Below, piece by piece: positions 18,163 to 28,125 of a stretch of DNA of 64,000 bases (the stretch's first letter is position 1; each line of letters starts with the position of its first letter). The notes under the pieces were generated by a model. It had not been told where the DNA came from and ran no database searches. It saw only the letters and a program-made list of their open reading frames with translations. The translations under genes were made by a program, and so were the position numbers. This DNA is from Bradyrhizobium sp. ISRA430 (GTDB lineage: Bacteria; Pseudomonadota; Alphaproteobacteria; Rhizobiales; Xanthobacteraceae): NCBI RefSeq assembly GCF_029909975.1, contig NZ_CP094516.1, positions 3,844,001 through 3,908,000 on the forward strand. The letters run 5' to 3'.

Positions 18163-18177
18163 CCGGAATCGCATAGC
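18163..18177 (+). promoter_or_regulatory. GCATAGC-box copy 6
   Basis: CCGGAATCGCATAGC, 188 nt upstream of the start at 18366. A GAATTC precedes it at the same distance as in copy 10 (24503). Confidence 0.6.
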
Positions 18178-18365
18178 CGGATGCTAGGCTCGCGCCCAGA
18201 ATGCCGGCTCTGTGTCCTCGCGAACCACACAGTTCAAAGCGGGGCGCAAGGTCGGCTGTGCCATCCTAGGCCGGAGCGACTGGCTAAGCGCGAACGCGTG
18301 GCGAAAACCGATGCGGATTTGCGGGGCCGTTGTTTCAGTGCAGTTCTAGCAAGGGAGAATGGCCA

Positions 18366-18743
18366 ATGTTGCGAAAGGCTTTGATTGGCTTTGCAGCCAC
18401 CGTCCTTGTAAGCGCAACCTTTGTCCCCGACGACGCGTTGGCCCGCGGTGGTTTCCGTGGCGGCGGATTTCACGGTGGCGGGGTTCGCGCGGCACATTTC
18501 CGAGGGGGCGCTGTAGCCGGGCGTAGCGTGGCTTATCGCGGCGGCGCCTATCGCGGGGCGGCTTATCGTGGAGCGGCTTATCGTGGCGTCGCCTGGCGCG
18601 GAGGATATTATCCCTATCGTGGAGCGGCGGTAGGAGCGGCGGCGGTGGGTGCGGCGGCGGCCGGTTATTACGGCGCCTACGGCTACAACAGCGGCTGCTA
18701 TCGTAATGCCTACGGCGCTTGGGTCTGCCCAAATCAGTACTGA
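18366..18743 (+). CDS. Secreted Gly/Ala/Tyr-rich repeat protein
   Basis: A 125-residue protein from the ATG at 18366 (AAGGGAGAATGG upstream). The signal peptide (LIGFAATVLVSATFVPDDALA) is followed by GGFRGGGFHGGG and then tandem AYRGA units (residues 56-75). A YYPYRG turn, an Ala/Gly membrane-like stretch and a tail with two Cys (SGCYRNAYGAWVC) end the protein. Such Gly-rich secreted proteins are common in Bradyrhizobium-like genomes without known function; a surface or adhesive role is inference. Two similar proteins lie at 21695 and 24666. Confidence 0.75.
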   Translation: MLRKALIGFAATVLVSATFVPDDALARGGFRGGGFHGGGVRAAHFRGGAVAGRSVAYRGGAYRGAAYRGAAYRGVAWRGGYYPYRGAAVGAAAVGAAAAGYYGAYGYNSGCYRNAYGAWVCPNQY

Positions 18744-18879
18744 CGCGCCCTCAATACGCTTCGGACGACGGCACTACCATCGGCAGTTGCCGCCGCCACA
18801 TCCGTCATCTTCGGTCGTTTGCGCCCGGAGTGACGCATTGTGGCACGCTCGATACCTAGTCTAACATAGGCGTAGCGTT

Positions 18880-19212
18880 CTATCTGCGTTGGGGCGGCGG
18901 CAAGCCTCGTTGCCAGATGGTCCCATTGTCGAACTGAATGACCATACCATTCGGTGAATAGACCGCGCCTTCGTTGAAGGCATCAATCCAGATCCGGCTT
19001 GTCGGCGAAAACCAGTCCGGCCATGCCTGGGCGGGGACGCCTCCTTCGGTCAAGAGATTGAGCGCAGCTCCGTTCTGCGTGATATGGGCAGGTAGGTTTC
19101 CCCGGCATCTGTCGACGCAAGTATAGATGCCGGTGAGATTGATCGATTGTGCCGACGCCCCCGCGCTGGCAAGGGCGGGCAGGATTGCAATAGCTAGCCA
19201 CAAATGCCTCAT
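18880..19212 (-). CDS. Small secreted hypothetical protein
   Basis: A 110-residue protein with signal peptide (LWLAIAILPALASAGASAQ) and a compact mature domain containing CVDRCRGN (a likely disulphide or metal pair) and a WPDWFSPTSRIW segment. It ends VIQFDNGTIWQRG, which resembles small beta-sheet periplasmic proteins. I do not recognise the family. It is transcribed opposite to its neighbours; two GCATAGC-boxes upstream (19402, 19503) point toward it. Confidence 0.7.
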   Translation of the reverse strand: MRHLWLAIAILPALASAGASAQSINLTGIYTCVDRCRGNLPAHITQNGAALNLLTEGGVPAQAWPDWFSPTSRIWIDAFNEGAVYSPNGMVIQFDNGTIWQRGLPPPQRR

Positions 19213-19401
19213 AACTCACTCCATTGGTCAAATCGTGAGACTGGCCTAACTGCGGCGCTAGGCTCTCGTCCGGCCCCACTCCCGCCGCCGTCCATCGTTT
19301 TCAGTCCGTGTGCAGCGTTAGCGCAAAAGCCAAAAGTACTCTTGTTTGTCAGCAGGAGGCCTCAACTTACGAAATATCTAGTATCCAGCTTGCAGCGCCG
19401 T

Positions 19402-19415
19402 CTATGCAGATTCGG
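19402..19415 (-). promoter_or_regulatory. GCATAGC-box copy 7
   Basis: Minus strand CCGAATCTGCATAG, 189 nt upstream of the start at 19212. Confidence 0.55.
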
Positions 19416-19502
19416 AAGCGTCAGGTGCCGATTTACTGTCGTTTGATTGCGCTCCTACTGGCTGCCAGCGGAGCCAGCCTGCGTTGGGATCGTGGCGCGC
19501 AC

Positions 19503-19515
19503 AATGCAGATTCGG
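19503..19515 (-). promoter_or_regulatory. GCATAGC-box copy 8 (weaker)
   Basis: Minus strand CCGAATCTGCATT, sharing the first 12 bases with copy 7. It is a second site about 100 bp further from the same start. Confidence 0.4.
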
Positions 19516-19682
19516 CACGTAGCCGCTGAACGAGCCGCCGCTAAGTAGACGTTCGGAGTGGGAAACGAGCTAATCCCGACGGCGCCAACTTTGGTGTTGG
19601 CCCCTCCCCCGCGAAAATCGGAATGCCTCGGGTCGCCCAGTATTTTTTGGAAGACTGCTTCTGAGACGCCGCATTGCGCTTG

Positions 19683-19697
19683 CCGGAATCGCATAGC
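19683..19697 (+). promoter_or_regulatory. GCATAGC-box copy 9
   Basis: CCGGAATCGCATAGC, 147 nt upstream of the first sulfatase start at 19845. Confidence 0.6.
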
Positions 19698-19844
19698 GCA
19701 TCGAGGCCCCTTCAGCCAATTTCGTGCGTGCATGGCGACTGAGTGCTCGCCTGATCCTGTATGGATCGGCAAAGACCGTCAGTGGGTGGATGGGGGGCGA
19801 AGGCTGCGGCCCGGTTTCGGCAGCCGACATCAAGGAAGCCAACT

Positions 19845-21563
19845 ATGAGCCTGTTCAGAGCAATCTGGGGCGCTATTGTCCTGGCGTGTACGGCCACGAC
19901 AATGGCGAGCATTCCTGCTTCCGCCCAGCAGGGGCAGAAGCCCAACATCCTCTTTATCATGGGCGACGACATCGGTTGGATGCAGCCCAGCATCTATCAC
20001 CGCGGCCTGATGGTCGGCGAAACGCCGAACATTGATCGCATCGCCAACGAAGGCGCGATGTTCACGGACTATTACGCCGAGCAGAGCTGCACGGCGGGGC
20101 GTACAGCCTTCTTCACCGGCATGCAGCCGGTCCGCGTCGGCATGACGTTGCCAGAAATTCCCGGCAGTCCATCCTATCTGCGGCCTGGGACCCCGACGCT
20201 TGCCAGGTTTCTGCTCGATCTCGGCTACACCACCGGCGAGTTCGGCAAAAATCATCTCGGCGACCACACAGAATCGCTGCCGACGGCGCACGGCTTCCAG
20301 GAATACTGGGGTTACCTCTATCACCTCGACGCCATGCAGGGGGTGAGCTTCCCCGATATCAACAAAACCCCGACCCAGCAGACCCTCGCGCCGCCATGCA
20401 AGAACACGCCGATCCCTGGATTGTCCGAGGTCCCCGGCGCGGTGGATCCCAAGACCACGGTTTGCCTGACGCCGCCGCGTCCGGTGCTCGCGTGCACGTC
20501 ATCCGACGGCAGTAGCGCCAAGCAAATGTGCAAGGACGAGGGACCGCTGACACTTGAGCGTTCGAAGACGGTGGACGAGGAAATCTCGGCCAAGGTCGTT
20601 GACTTCCTCGACCGCAACGATCCGAAGAAGACCAACAAGCCATTCTTCGTCTGGTACAACCCGGCGCGCATGCACATCACGACCGTGCTTTCGGACAAAT
20701 ACTTGGCGATGGTTGGCGAAGCTGGCGGCAAGGACTGGGGCGTCAACGAAGCCGGCATGAAGCAGATGGATGACAATATCGGCGTGGTGCTGAAGAAGCT
20801 CGAAGACATGGGCCAAGTCAACAACACGATCGTCGTGTTCACCACCGACAATGGCGCCGAGACCATCACCTTTCCGGACGGTGGCACCACTCCGTTCAAG
20901 GGCGGCAAGCTGAGCACCTGGGAGGGCGGCATGCGGGCTCCGATGGTGATCCGCTGGCCGGGCGTCATCAAGCCCGGCACGGTCAAGAACGAAATGTTCG
21001 CCGCCCTCGACTGGCTCCCGACGCTTGTCGAGGCCGCCGGCGGACCAAAAGGCAACGCCCTGAAGCAGCGGATTGAGGCCGGCCAGTATCCCGGTATCGT
21101 CAAGACCACACTCGATGGCGTCAATCAGATCGACTATCTGAGCGGCAAGTCTGACAAGTCGGCACGCGACCACTTCTTGTATTATTCCGGCAAGGAGCCG
21201 TCGGCCGTCCGCTACAAGAACTGGAAGATGTACTTCGCAATGGTGTCCGATGCACCGTCGGGCTTCATTTCCGGAGTGCTGCCCTTCCACTGGACCCAGG
21301 TCGTCAACGTCAAGCGCGATCCCTTCGAGACTTCCATTGGCCAACAGCAGAAGACGCTGTTCGGTATGGGCGGGGCGATTGCTTCTCCGTCTACCGCGTA
21401 TGTCTATGACTGGAACATGCTGCCTATCGGGCAGCAGTTGTGGCTGATGCACCTTGAGACTTTCGTCAAATTCCCGCCGCTGCAGAATCCAGCGAGCTAC
21501 AATCTGGAACAGGTCATGCAGCAGGTCAGGGAGATGAAGACGAGCAGTCACGCTGGTGAATAG
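19845..21563 (+). CDS. Periplasmic type I sulfatase (arylsulfatase family), paralogue 1
   Basis: A 572-residue enzyme; the ATG at 19845 follows AAGGAAG. The signal peptide (LFRAIWGAIVLACTATTMASIPASA) leads to NILFIMGDDIGW (metal-binding Asp pair near residue 40). The formylglycine site is CTAGR with the Cys at residue 82, a C-x-A-x-R variant of the C-x-P-S-R motif. IVVFTTDNGAE and a Gly-rich KGGKLSTWEGGMRAPMVIRWPG complete the core. It hydrolyses sulfate esters, presumably to release sulfate outside the cytoplasm. A second copy at 25925 has the same layout. An activating formylglycine-generating enzyme is not seen in the window. Confidence 0.92.
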   Translation: MSLFRAIWGAIVLACTATTMASIPASAQQGQKPNILFIMGDDIGWMQPSIYHRGLMVGETPNIDRIANEGAMFTDYYAEQSCTAGRTAFFTGMQPVRVGMTLPEIPGSPSYLRPGTPTLARFLLDLGYTTGEFGKNHLGDHTESLPTAHGFQEYWGYLYHLDAMQGVSFPDINKTPTQQTLAPPCKNTPIPGLSEVPGAVDPKTTVCLTPPRPVLACTSSDGSSAKQMCKDEGPLTLERSKTVDEEISAKVVDFLDRNDPKKTNKPFFVWYNPARMHITTVLSDKYLAMVGEAGGKDWGVNEAGMKQMDDNIGVVLKKLEDMGQVNNTIVVFTTDNGAETITFPDGGTTPFKGGKLSTWEGGMRAPMVIRWPGVIKPGTVKNEMFAALDWLPTLVEAAGGPKGNALKQRIEAGQYPGIVKTTLDGVNQIDYLSGKSDKSARDHFLYYSGKEPSAVRYKNWKMYFAMVSDAPSGFISGVLPFHWTQVVNVKRDPFETSIGQQQKTLFGMGGAIASPSTAYVYDWNMLPIGQQLWLMHLETFVKFPPLQNPASYNLEQVMQQVREMKTSSHAGE

Positions 21564-21588
21564 AGGCGTGAGCAGACGCGACGACCAT

Positions 21589-21612
21589 GCGGACGCCCCC
21601 ACGGGCGTCCGC
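21589..21612 (+). terminator. Hairpin after sulfatase 1
   Basis: GCGGACGCCC and GGGCGTCCGC form a 10-bp stem with a CCAC loop, 25 nt after the sulfatase stop. It lacks a T-tract, so termination may be weak or Rho-assisted. Confidence 0.55.
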
Positions 21613-21694
21613 CCACCACCGGTGAAGCGATGCGTTTCCCATGCAATCCCTGAGAGACCACCAATCTGACCGATGTGAACGTTAGGAGTCGCTC

Positions 21695-22471
21695 ATGACC
21701 AGAAGAAATCGAGCCGGTCACATGATCATCGCTCTCCTGCTCTGCGGAGTAGCGCCCGCGCTGGCTCAGACAACGCCTTCGACACCGCAGCACGTGCCGC
21801 TGCAGAAGACGATCGGCCAGGCCAGCCCGGACATCGTGCCGTCGTTGATCGTCATGAACGCCCGCGGCGCCAGCCTGCAGGGCGGGAAGCTGACGCTGAC
21901 GGGCGTTGCGCCCAACTCCATCGTTTTTGCGGACCGCCCGGTGCGGGCGGCCGGGCATGCGCTGACGACGCACCTCTTGGAGGAATGGTCGCCCAGCAAT
22001 GAAAGCGATGAGAGCTTCACCAAGGATCCGCCGAACGGCACCATCTCGGTATTCAACACGGACGGATCGAAAATCCGCGATGCCGTCGTCACGCTGAAGA
22101 CTGCGAAGCTCGAGGGCGACAAGCTGACCTTCGACGTTGACGTGCTCGAAGGCGAGCTCACAGGCGGCGATGGGCCTGCGGCGCTCTTCATCGATCGTTT
22201 CGGCTTCGGTGGCTTCCATGCTGGCGGCTTCCACGCCGGCGGGTTCGGTGGCTTCCATGCCGGTGGATTCCGTGCCGGCGGCTTCGATCGCGTCGGGTAT
22301 GGTCACGTCGGCGCTGTCGGCTACCATCCCTACGTCGCTCGCGGTGCCTGGTATCGCGGGGCTCCGTATGCAGCCGCCGCAGTTGGTGGGGCCGCGCTGG
22401 GTGCAGCGGCATTAGGCGCCGCGGCGGCCAATCCGTATTGCGGCTATTACCCCTACCCGCCTTGCTACTGA
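21695..22471 (+). CDS. Secreted protein with Gly-rich FHAGG repeat tail
   Basis: A 258-residue protein with an AGGAG site. The signal peptide (MIIALLLCGVAPALA) is followed by a structured beta-rich domain of about 140 residues (SIVFADRPVRAAGHALTTHL, DGSKIRDAVVTLKTAKLEGD). From about residue 170 there are repeats of GGFHAGGF and GGFRAGGF, then an Ala-rich stretch and an aromatic tail (YCGYYPYPPCY). The N-terminal domain is unusual for the otherwise repetitive Gly-rich family here. Function unknown. It follows the sulfatase and may be partly co-transcribed with it through the weak hairpin. Confidence 0.75.
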   Translation: MTRRNRAGHMIIALLLCGVAPALAQTTPSTPQHVPLQKTIGQASPDIVPSLIVMNARGASLQGGKLTLTGVAPNSIVFADRPVRAAGHALTTHLLEEWSPSNESDESFTKDPPNGTISVFNTDGSKIRDAVVTLKTAKLEGDKLTFDVDVLEGELTGGDGPAALFIDRFGFGGFHAGGFHAGGFGGFHAGGFRAGGFDRVGYGHVGAVGYHPYVARGAWYRGAPYAAAAVGGAALGAAALGAAAANPYCGYYPYPPCY

Positions 22472-22482
22472 GGCAACGCGAA

Positions 22483-22593
22483 ATGTGCCGGCTCTGCGGC
22501 ACGTTCACGCCGGTGCTCTACGATAAGGCGAGGAAGAACGGTTGGAACGTGATCAGCATGAACGATTGGAAGCGCATCTTCGCGTTCGAATAG
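22483..22593 (+). CDS. Small ORF, 36 residues, with CxxC
   Basis: An ATG 11 nt after the previous stop (GAGGCAAC upstream) opens a 36-residue peptide: it begins MCRLCGTF and ends VISMNDWKRIFAFE. The second half recurs, slightly changed, at 23311-23364 (VISMKNDWKR followed by LPFE), so it is a duplicated or conserved segment. CRLC could bind zinc. The ORF is too short for most callers. I support it only moderately. Confidence 0.4.
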   Translation: MCRLCGTFTPVLYDKARKNGWNVISMNDWKRIFAFE

Positions 22594-22660
22594 TACGCTT
22601 GGCGGCCCACCTGCGCTCTTCTTTCGTGCAACGAGGAAAATGTCTTAGAGGAGGATCGCA

Positions 22661-23173
22661 ATGAGTGATCTCGTCGTAATCGCATTCCCAACTGAGGCGA
22701 AGGCGGAGGAAGTCAGACAGAAATTACTGGCCATGCAGAAGGAATACTTGCTCGAATTGGGTGATGCAGTGGTCGCCGTGAAGGACGCCAAGGGCCATAT
22801 CAAACTGAACCAGATGATCAACACTACCGCCGCAGGAGCCGTCGGTGGCGCTTTTTGGGGTACGCTGATTGGCCTGATCTTTTTGATGCCGCTCGCTGGC
22901 GCGGCCTTGGGCGCCGCCTCCGGGGCTGTGGGCGGTGCTTTGACCGATGCTGGCATCAATGACAAATTCATGAAAGATACGGCGGCCGCCATCCAGCCCG
23001 GGACAGCGGCGCTATTCGTCCTGGCGCGGAAGGTCACAGCAGATAAGGTGCTCGAAGGCCTCAAGGGCGAAGGCGGTACAGTGCTGAGAACCTCGCTCGA
23101 TCATACGAAGGAAGCGGCCCTGCAGACGGCTCTGGCCGGCGTCCAAGCGGCCGTGCCTGCTCCGCCCTCCTGA
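22661..23173 (+). CDS. DUF1269 membrane protein
   Basis: A 170-residue protein with a strong GAGGAGG site. The N-terminus (DLVVIAFPTEAKAEEVRQKL) is the DUF1269 ferredoxin-like start. Two glycine-rich hydrophobic segments (GAVGGAFWGTLIGLIFLMPL and GAALGAASGAVGGALT) follow, then ALFVLARKVTADKVLEGLKG. This matches the DUF1269 family, small inner-membrane proteins of unknown function found near stress genes. It is likely in one transcription unit with the small ORF upstream. Confidence 0.88.
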   Translation: MSDLVVIAFPTEAKAEEVRQKLLAMQKEYLLELGDAVVAVKDAKGHIKLNQMINTTAAGAVGGAFWGTLIGLIFLMPLAGAALGAASGAVGGALTDAGINDKFMKDTAAAIQPGTAALFVLARKVTADKVLEGLKGEGGTVLRTSLDHTKEAALQTALAGVQAAVPAPPS

Positions 23174-23310
23174 GTTCGACCTGTTCACGAACTAACTGGG
23201 TTCCCCTTGGGCCACATGAGGGCTTCGCGTCGAAGACTTTGGCGCCACCGTCAGATGGCGCGTGCCTTAGGCCCGCGCACAGATTCCCGGGATCTGACGA
23301 GGCGAAGGTC

Positions 23311-23364
23311 GGCTGGACGGTGATCAGCATGAAGAATGATTGGAAGCGAGCGTTGCCGTTCGAG
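23311..23364 (+). repeat. Second copy of the GW-VISM-DWKR segment
   Basis: The translated bases read GWTVISMKNDWKRALPFE, compared with GWNVISMNDWKRIFAFE at the end of the small ORF at 22483. It is embedded in non-coding sequence with no nearby CxxC start, so it looks like a partial duplication of the 22483 ORF. Confidence 0.5.
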
Positions 23365-23501
23365 CAGCAGCACCGTCTCCGCAAGTACGTTTCGAGAGCG
23401 GCCCTGTCATTTGGAATGCTTCATTGGCTTCGCGTGCCACAATTCGCGCTGTCGCGCTCATCACGGCTCAATGCAAATGCCGGCGGCGCTGCCTCGGATT
23501 T

Positions 23502-23992
23502 GTGCTCGCGCTCGTCATGCTCCTTTGTTGCTCAGCGGGGCAAAGCTACAGTTCCGACACTCTCGAATGTCCGGAAATCGGTCCGGGATCGGTTCCCAGT
23601 CTCATCGGAGACGCTTCCGGTGGCGCGCTCTTCACCACCGAAAACCGCGTCGATCTCGCCAACGAGATCAACGAGCAGATCAACAGGCTGCAAATCGCCA
23701 GCCCCGATATCTCGTGGTCCGAGGTGCAGAATGTCCTGATCGCCGCCTATTGTCGCGTCGTCGCCCGCGAGCCGGGCTCACCGCTGCCGAGAAATGGGAC
23801 CGCATGCGCCGGTTCGACAGCATCCTGGAACGCCAGATCGCGGCGAACATGATGCCGGCGGGTACGCTGATCATTGCGAACGTTCCTCTTCCTCCCGACG
23901 TCTATCGAGAACTCAAGAGGCAAGCTGTTGTCTCCAGCCAGACGGCCGCTCAGTTGATGGCAGCCATCCTGACACGTGCTGCAGGCAGGTAG
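23502..23992 (+). pseudogene. Frameshifted secreted hypothetical protein
   Basis: Two overlapping frames encode one continuous protein. The first (signal-like VLALVMLLCCSAGQSYS, then EIGPGSVPSLIGDASGG and WSEVQNVLIAAYCRVVARE) runs to about 23775. The second (GLTAAEKWDRMRRFDSILER, then PLPPDVYRELKRQAVVSS) continues in another frame to the TAG at 23992. Restoring one G in the CCGGGCTC run joins them. It is either a decayed gene or a sequencing error in a homopolymer. The start is uncertain (GTG at 23502 or ATG at 23517). Confidence 0.65.
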
Positions 23993-24022
23993 TCGATCAC
24001 CAAGCAACAGCCGGTGCCGGGA

Positions 24023-24250
24023 TCATCCACCTTGGCACTTCAGCTTTGCGAGATCGACGTTGACGTTGCATTGCTCGGCGATCGTCTTGACCGCTCGCGT
24101 GAAATCGGGGTCGTGCAGCAGATCCTGGTAGCTCATTCCGCGGACGGCCGCCCTGGAAGGCTGCGAAAGATTGACGACAAGCGCAATCGCGTTCATCGCG
24201 CCCAACAAACACAACAGTGCAATCAAGGCATTCTTGATTCTGTCTGACAT
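24023..24250 (-). CDS. Small membrane-anchored/secreted hypothetical protein
   Basis: A 75-residue protein; the ATG at 24250 follows GGGAGATCGG, while the longer ORF to 24388 overlaps promoter sequence. It has an N-terminal hydrophobic helix (ALIALLCLLGAMNAIALVV) and a short polar domain with MSYQDLLHDPDFTRAV and two Cys near the end (EQCNVNVDLAKLKC). The family is unknown. It is convergent with the frameshifted gene before it. Confidence 0.65.
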   Translation of the reverse strand: MSDRIKNALIALLCLLGAMNAIALVVNLSQPSRAAVRGMSYQDLLHDPDFTRAVKTIAEQCNVNVDLAKLKCQGG

Positions 24251-24665
24251 TACCGATCTCCCGATTTCACATCGCCGCCGAGGGCAGCGAGACGCCACGC
24301 CTGCCCGCCGGCTGAGTGGGCAGATTAACATTTGCGATGCCAGCTCGATATTGCCCATCGGCGCCAATCCCCGCGGATCGCCCGCCATGGGGAGATCGTC
24401 ACGCTCGGCCTGCTCGCTTGTGATGATGTGGGTCTAGCTTCACTGCGTATGCTAACATGGCGCACAAGAGCTTGGTCGCGCATCTCACCGCGCTGAATTC
24501 AGCCGAAATCGCATAGCCCGTCGGGAAAGTTTAGGCCAGCTTTCAGAATTCGCTGTCTGAGGCAACGCGAAGACGCGGGCTCGTTGGACAACGGCGCCAG
24601 CGGCGCCGGCCGATCGGCGGAGCTGGAGTCTGATTTGGAGGACCGAAAGAACAGGAGTGCCTGCA
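24251..24665. other. Intergenic region with a GCATAGC-box
   Basis: 415 bp without a gene. It holds GCATAGC-box copy 10 at 24503 toward the Gly-rich gene at 24666. Otherwise nothing is recognised. Confidence 0.5.
24503..24517 (+). promoter_or_regulatory. GCATAGC-box copy 10
   Basis: CCGAAATCGCATAGC, 148 nt upstream of the start at 24666, almost the same spacing as at sulfatase 1 (147). Confidence 0.6.
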
Positions 24666-25157
24666 ATGCGCAACAAGAGATGCACGATTCTCATTGGTGT
24701 CGCGATCGCCGCATCAATGCTGGCGCTGACCGCGGATCCTGCAGCAGCAAGAGGAGGCTTCGGCGGCGGCGGATTCCATGGCGGCGGCTTTCATGGCGGC
24801 GGATTTGCGGGAAGAGGTTTCGGCGGCGGTTTTAGAGGCGCCGGATTCACAGGAAGCCGCGCCATGGCCGTTGGTGGCTTTCGCGGCGGCGCTCTGGTCG
24901 CGCGCCCCGGCTGGGGCGGTGGATGGCGCGGCGGATGGCGCCCGGGCTGGGGCGGAGGCTGGGCTGGATGGCGGCCCGGCTGGCGCGGTGGCTGGGGCGG
25001 ATGGGGCTGGCCGATTGCGGCTGGCGTCGTCGCCGCCGGTGTCGCCGCGAGTAGCTGGGACTACGGCTATCCATATGCGGGCTACGACCAGTGCTTGTTC
25101 TGGGACGGCTTCACCTGGGTGAACGGCTGCGATCAACCTTCTGGCTACTGGTGGTGA
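24666..25157 (+). CDS. Secreted Gly/Trp-rich repeat protein
   Basis: A 163-residue protein; the ATG at 24666 is 9 nt after CAGGAG (a GTG at 24657 is too close to the site). The signal peptide (ILIGVAIAASMLALTADPAAA) is followed by RGGFGGGGFHGGGFHGGGF, then WGGGWRGGWRPGWGGGW repeats. A hydrophobic WPIAAGVVAAGVAAS segment and a folded aromatic tail with two Cys (YDQCLFWDGFTWVNGC) complete it. It has the same architecture as the gene at 18366 and is likely a paralogous surface or envelope protein. Confidence 0.78.
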   Translation: MRNKRCTILIGVAIAASMLALTADPAAARGGFGGGGFHGGGFHGGGFAGRGFGGGFRGAGFTGSRAMAVGGFRGGALVARPGWGGGWRGGWRPGWGGGWAGWRPGWRGGWGGWGWPIAAGVVAAGVAASSWDYGYPYAGYDQCLFWDGFTWVNGCDQPSGYWW

Positions 25158-25212
25158 AGCAAGCCTGAGGGAGCGCGTAATACGCATCACAATCACCTAG
25201 GGGCGGCAAAAC

Positions 25213-25641
25213 ATGAAGCTTCTCAGCGGAATGTTCGCGGCAGCGCTCTTGATCGCGTGCATAGGAGCGTGCCAGGCAGCGGTTCGGATTGCAAATGACC
25301 GTGGGGGACTGATCGACAGCTACCTGGACAGTTATGAGGAGCTGGGTGCTTCCGGCCAAAGGGTGATGATCGATGGCCTTTGCGCGTCGGCTTGCACCAT
25401 CGTGCTTGCAGCGATTCCGCGCGATAAGATTTGCGTAACCTCAAGGGCCAACCTCGCCTTCCACGCCGCCTGGGAATTCGGTGCTCACCGACGCGCCATC
25501 ACGAGCCTCGAAGCAACCCGGATGCTCTTTGCGATGTATCCGGTACAGGTGCGGCGCTGGATCGCGCGTCACGGCGGGTTGACTCCGAGAACAATCTTCC
25601 TCCGAGGCAGACAGCTTCAGGCGATGTATCGCCCGTGCTGA
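25213..25641 (+). CDS. Periplasmic ClpP/crotonase-like protein
   Basis: A 142-residue protein with a signal peptide (GMFAAALLIACIGACQA). The ClpP-like fold shows as RVMIDGLCASACTIVLAAIP, with Ser of ASAC in the nucleophile position, followed by ICVTSRANLAFHAAW with the likely catalytic His. Related periplasmic proteins are common in Bradyrhizobium and are assumed to be serine peptidases or inactive relatives. It lies 55 bp after the Gly/Trp-rich gene and is probably co-transcribed. Confidence 0.7.
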   Translation: MKLLSGMFAAALLIACIGACQAAVRIANDRGGLIDSYLDSYEELGASGQRVMIDGLCASACTIVLAAIPRDKICVTSRANLAFHAAWEFGAHRRAITSLEATRMLFAMYPVQVRRWIARHGGLTPRTIFLRGRQLQAMYRPC

Positions 25642-25753
25642 CTTGATGCAGAGATCTCCGCGCGGCGCTGAGCAAGCCATCGCCCAGCGCTGGGCCTGGA
25701 GCAAAACGAGCGAAGCCTGCTGTCATGCCGATTTCTGCGTGAGAATGGTCCTG

Positions 25754-25768
25754 CCGAAAGTGCATAGC
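25754..25768 (+). promoter_or_regulatory. GCATAGC-box copy 11
   Basis: CCGAAAGTGCATAGC, 156 nt upstream of the second sulfatase start. Confidence 0.55.
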
Positions 25769-25924
25769 GCATCCAGGGCGTTTCGACCAATTTCCTGTCC
25801 GCGAGGCGTCCGACCGATTGCCGACATGTGATCCTCCATTGATCACGATGCAAATCGGTTGGTGGGTGGAGTTGGGCGAAGGCTGCGGCCCGGGTTTCTG
25901 CAGTCGGCATCAAGGAAGGCTTCC

Positions 25925-27613
<1,689 letters not shown>

Positions 27614-27633
27614 TCGGCCCGGTCTTTCAACAC

Positions 27634-27660
27634 GCGGGCGCTCTCAAAAAGAGCGCTCGC
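27634..27660 (+). terminator. Hairpin terminator after sulfatase 2
   Basis: GCGGGCGCTC and GAGCGCTCGC pair (10 bp with one G-U) around a TCAAAAA loop, 20 nt after the stop. There is no T-tract. Confidence 0.6.
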
Positions 27661-27747
27661 CCCATAGCGAACCGGCAGGGGCAGCCGGGAGCGAACTCGC
27701 GCTGGAAGCTTCCGATCCGTGCTTCAGCGCACTCGAAGGAGGCCGCA

Positions 27748-28125
27748 ATGAACGGGGCATTCTTGTCACTCGTACTGGTCACTCAGCTTGGAAGTCCATT
27801 GGTGGTGCCCGTCGGAGATGTGGTGCCCGTTATCGACGTCGAAAGGACATGCAAAGAAACGGCGGCCACGGACAAGGCCATGAACCTCGATCTTCCCCAA
27901 TCTGTCGAGAATTGCATGCGCGACGAGAACGCCGCGCGACAGCAGCTTGCTACTATCTGGTCAAATTATTCCGCGTCCATTCGTGACCGCTGCGCCGCCG
28001 AAGCGACGCTATTGGGAACGGGCAGCTACGTTGATCTATTGACCTGCATGCAGATGAACGACCCCGCGACGTTGTCGCCAGCGACGGCGTTGAAGGGCGC
28101 GAGCAAGAATCGAAACAGGAACTGA
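27748..28125 (+). CDS. Secreted Cys-containing hypothetical protein
   Basis: A 125-residue protein with a GGAGGCCGC site. A signal-like N-terminus (AFLSLVLVTQLGSPLVVPVG) is followed by a helical mature domain with conserved-looking Cys spacing (RTCKETAATDKAMN, ENCMRDENAARQQL, DRCAAEATLLG, TCMQM). The first Cys segments and ENCMRDEN resemble small Bradyrhizobium secreted proteins I have seen as hypotheticals. Function unknown. It follows sulfatase 2 after a weak terminator. Confidence 0.7.
   Translation: MNGAFLSLVLVTQLGSPLVVPVGDVVPVIDVERTCKETAATDKAMNLDLPQSVENCMRDENAARQQLATIWSNYSASIRDRCAAEATLLGTGSYVDLLTCMQMNDPATLSPATALKGASKNRNRN

Larger units (their letters stand above)
17899..18365. other. 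Divergent intergenic region with two opposed GCATAGC-boxes
   Basis: No gene is seen in these 467 bp. Two GCATAGC-boxes lie here in opposite orientations (18070-18084 toward the deaminase and 18163-18177 toward the secreted protein at 18366). This is what a shared divergent promoter region would look like. Confidence 0.55.
19213..19844. other. Divergent intergenic region with three GCATAGC-boxes and sulfatase leader A
   Basis: No gene is seen in 632 bp. It carries GCATAGC-boxes at 19402 and 19503 (minus, toward 19212) and at 19683 (plus, toward the sulfatase). The last 160 bp before the sulfatase resemble the leader of the second sulfatase (25754-25924). Confidence 0.55.

Noticed and set aside
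20499..21602. 367-codon minus-strand ORF
   Set aside because: Antisense shadow of sulfatase 1, whose motifs are complete on the plus strand.
24700..25000. CRISPR-like short repeats
   Set aside because: The repeats are the codons of GGFHGGG and WGGGWR units in a secreted protein; there are no unique spacers.
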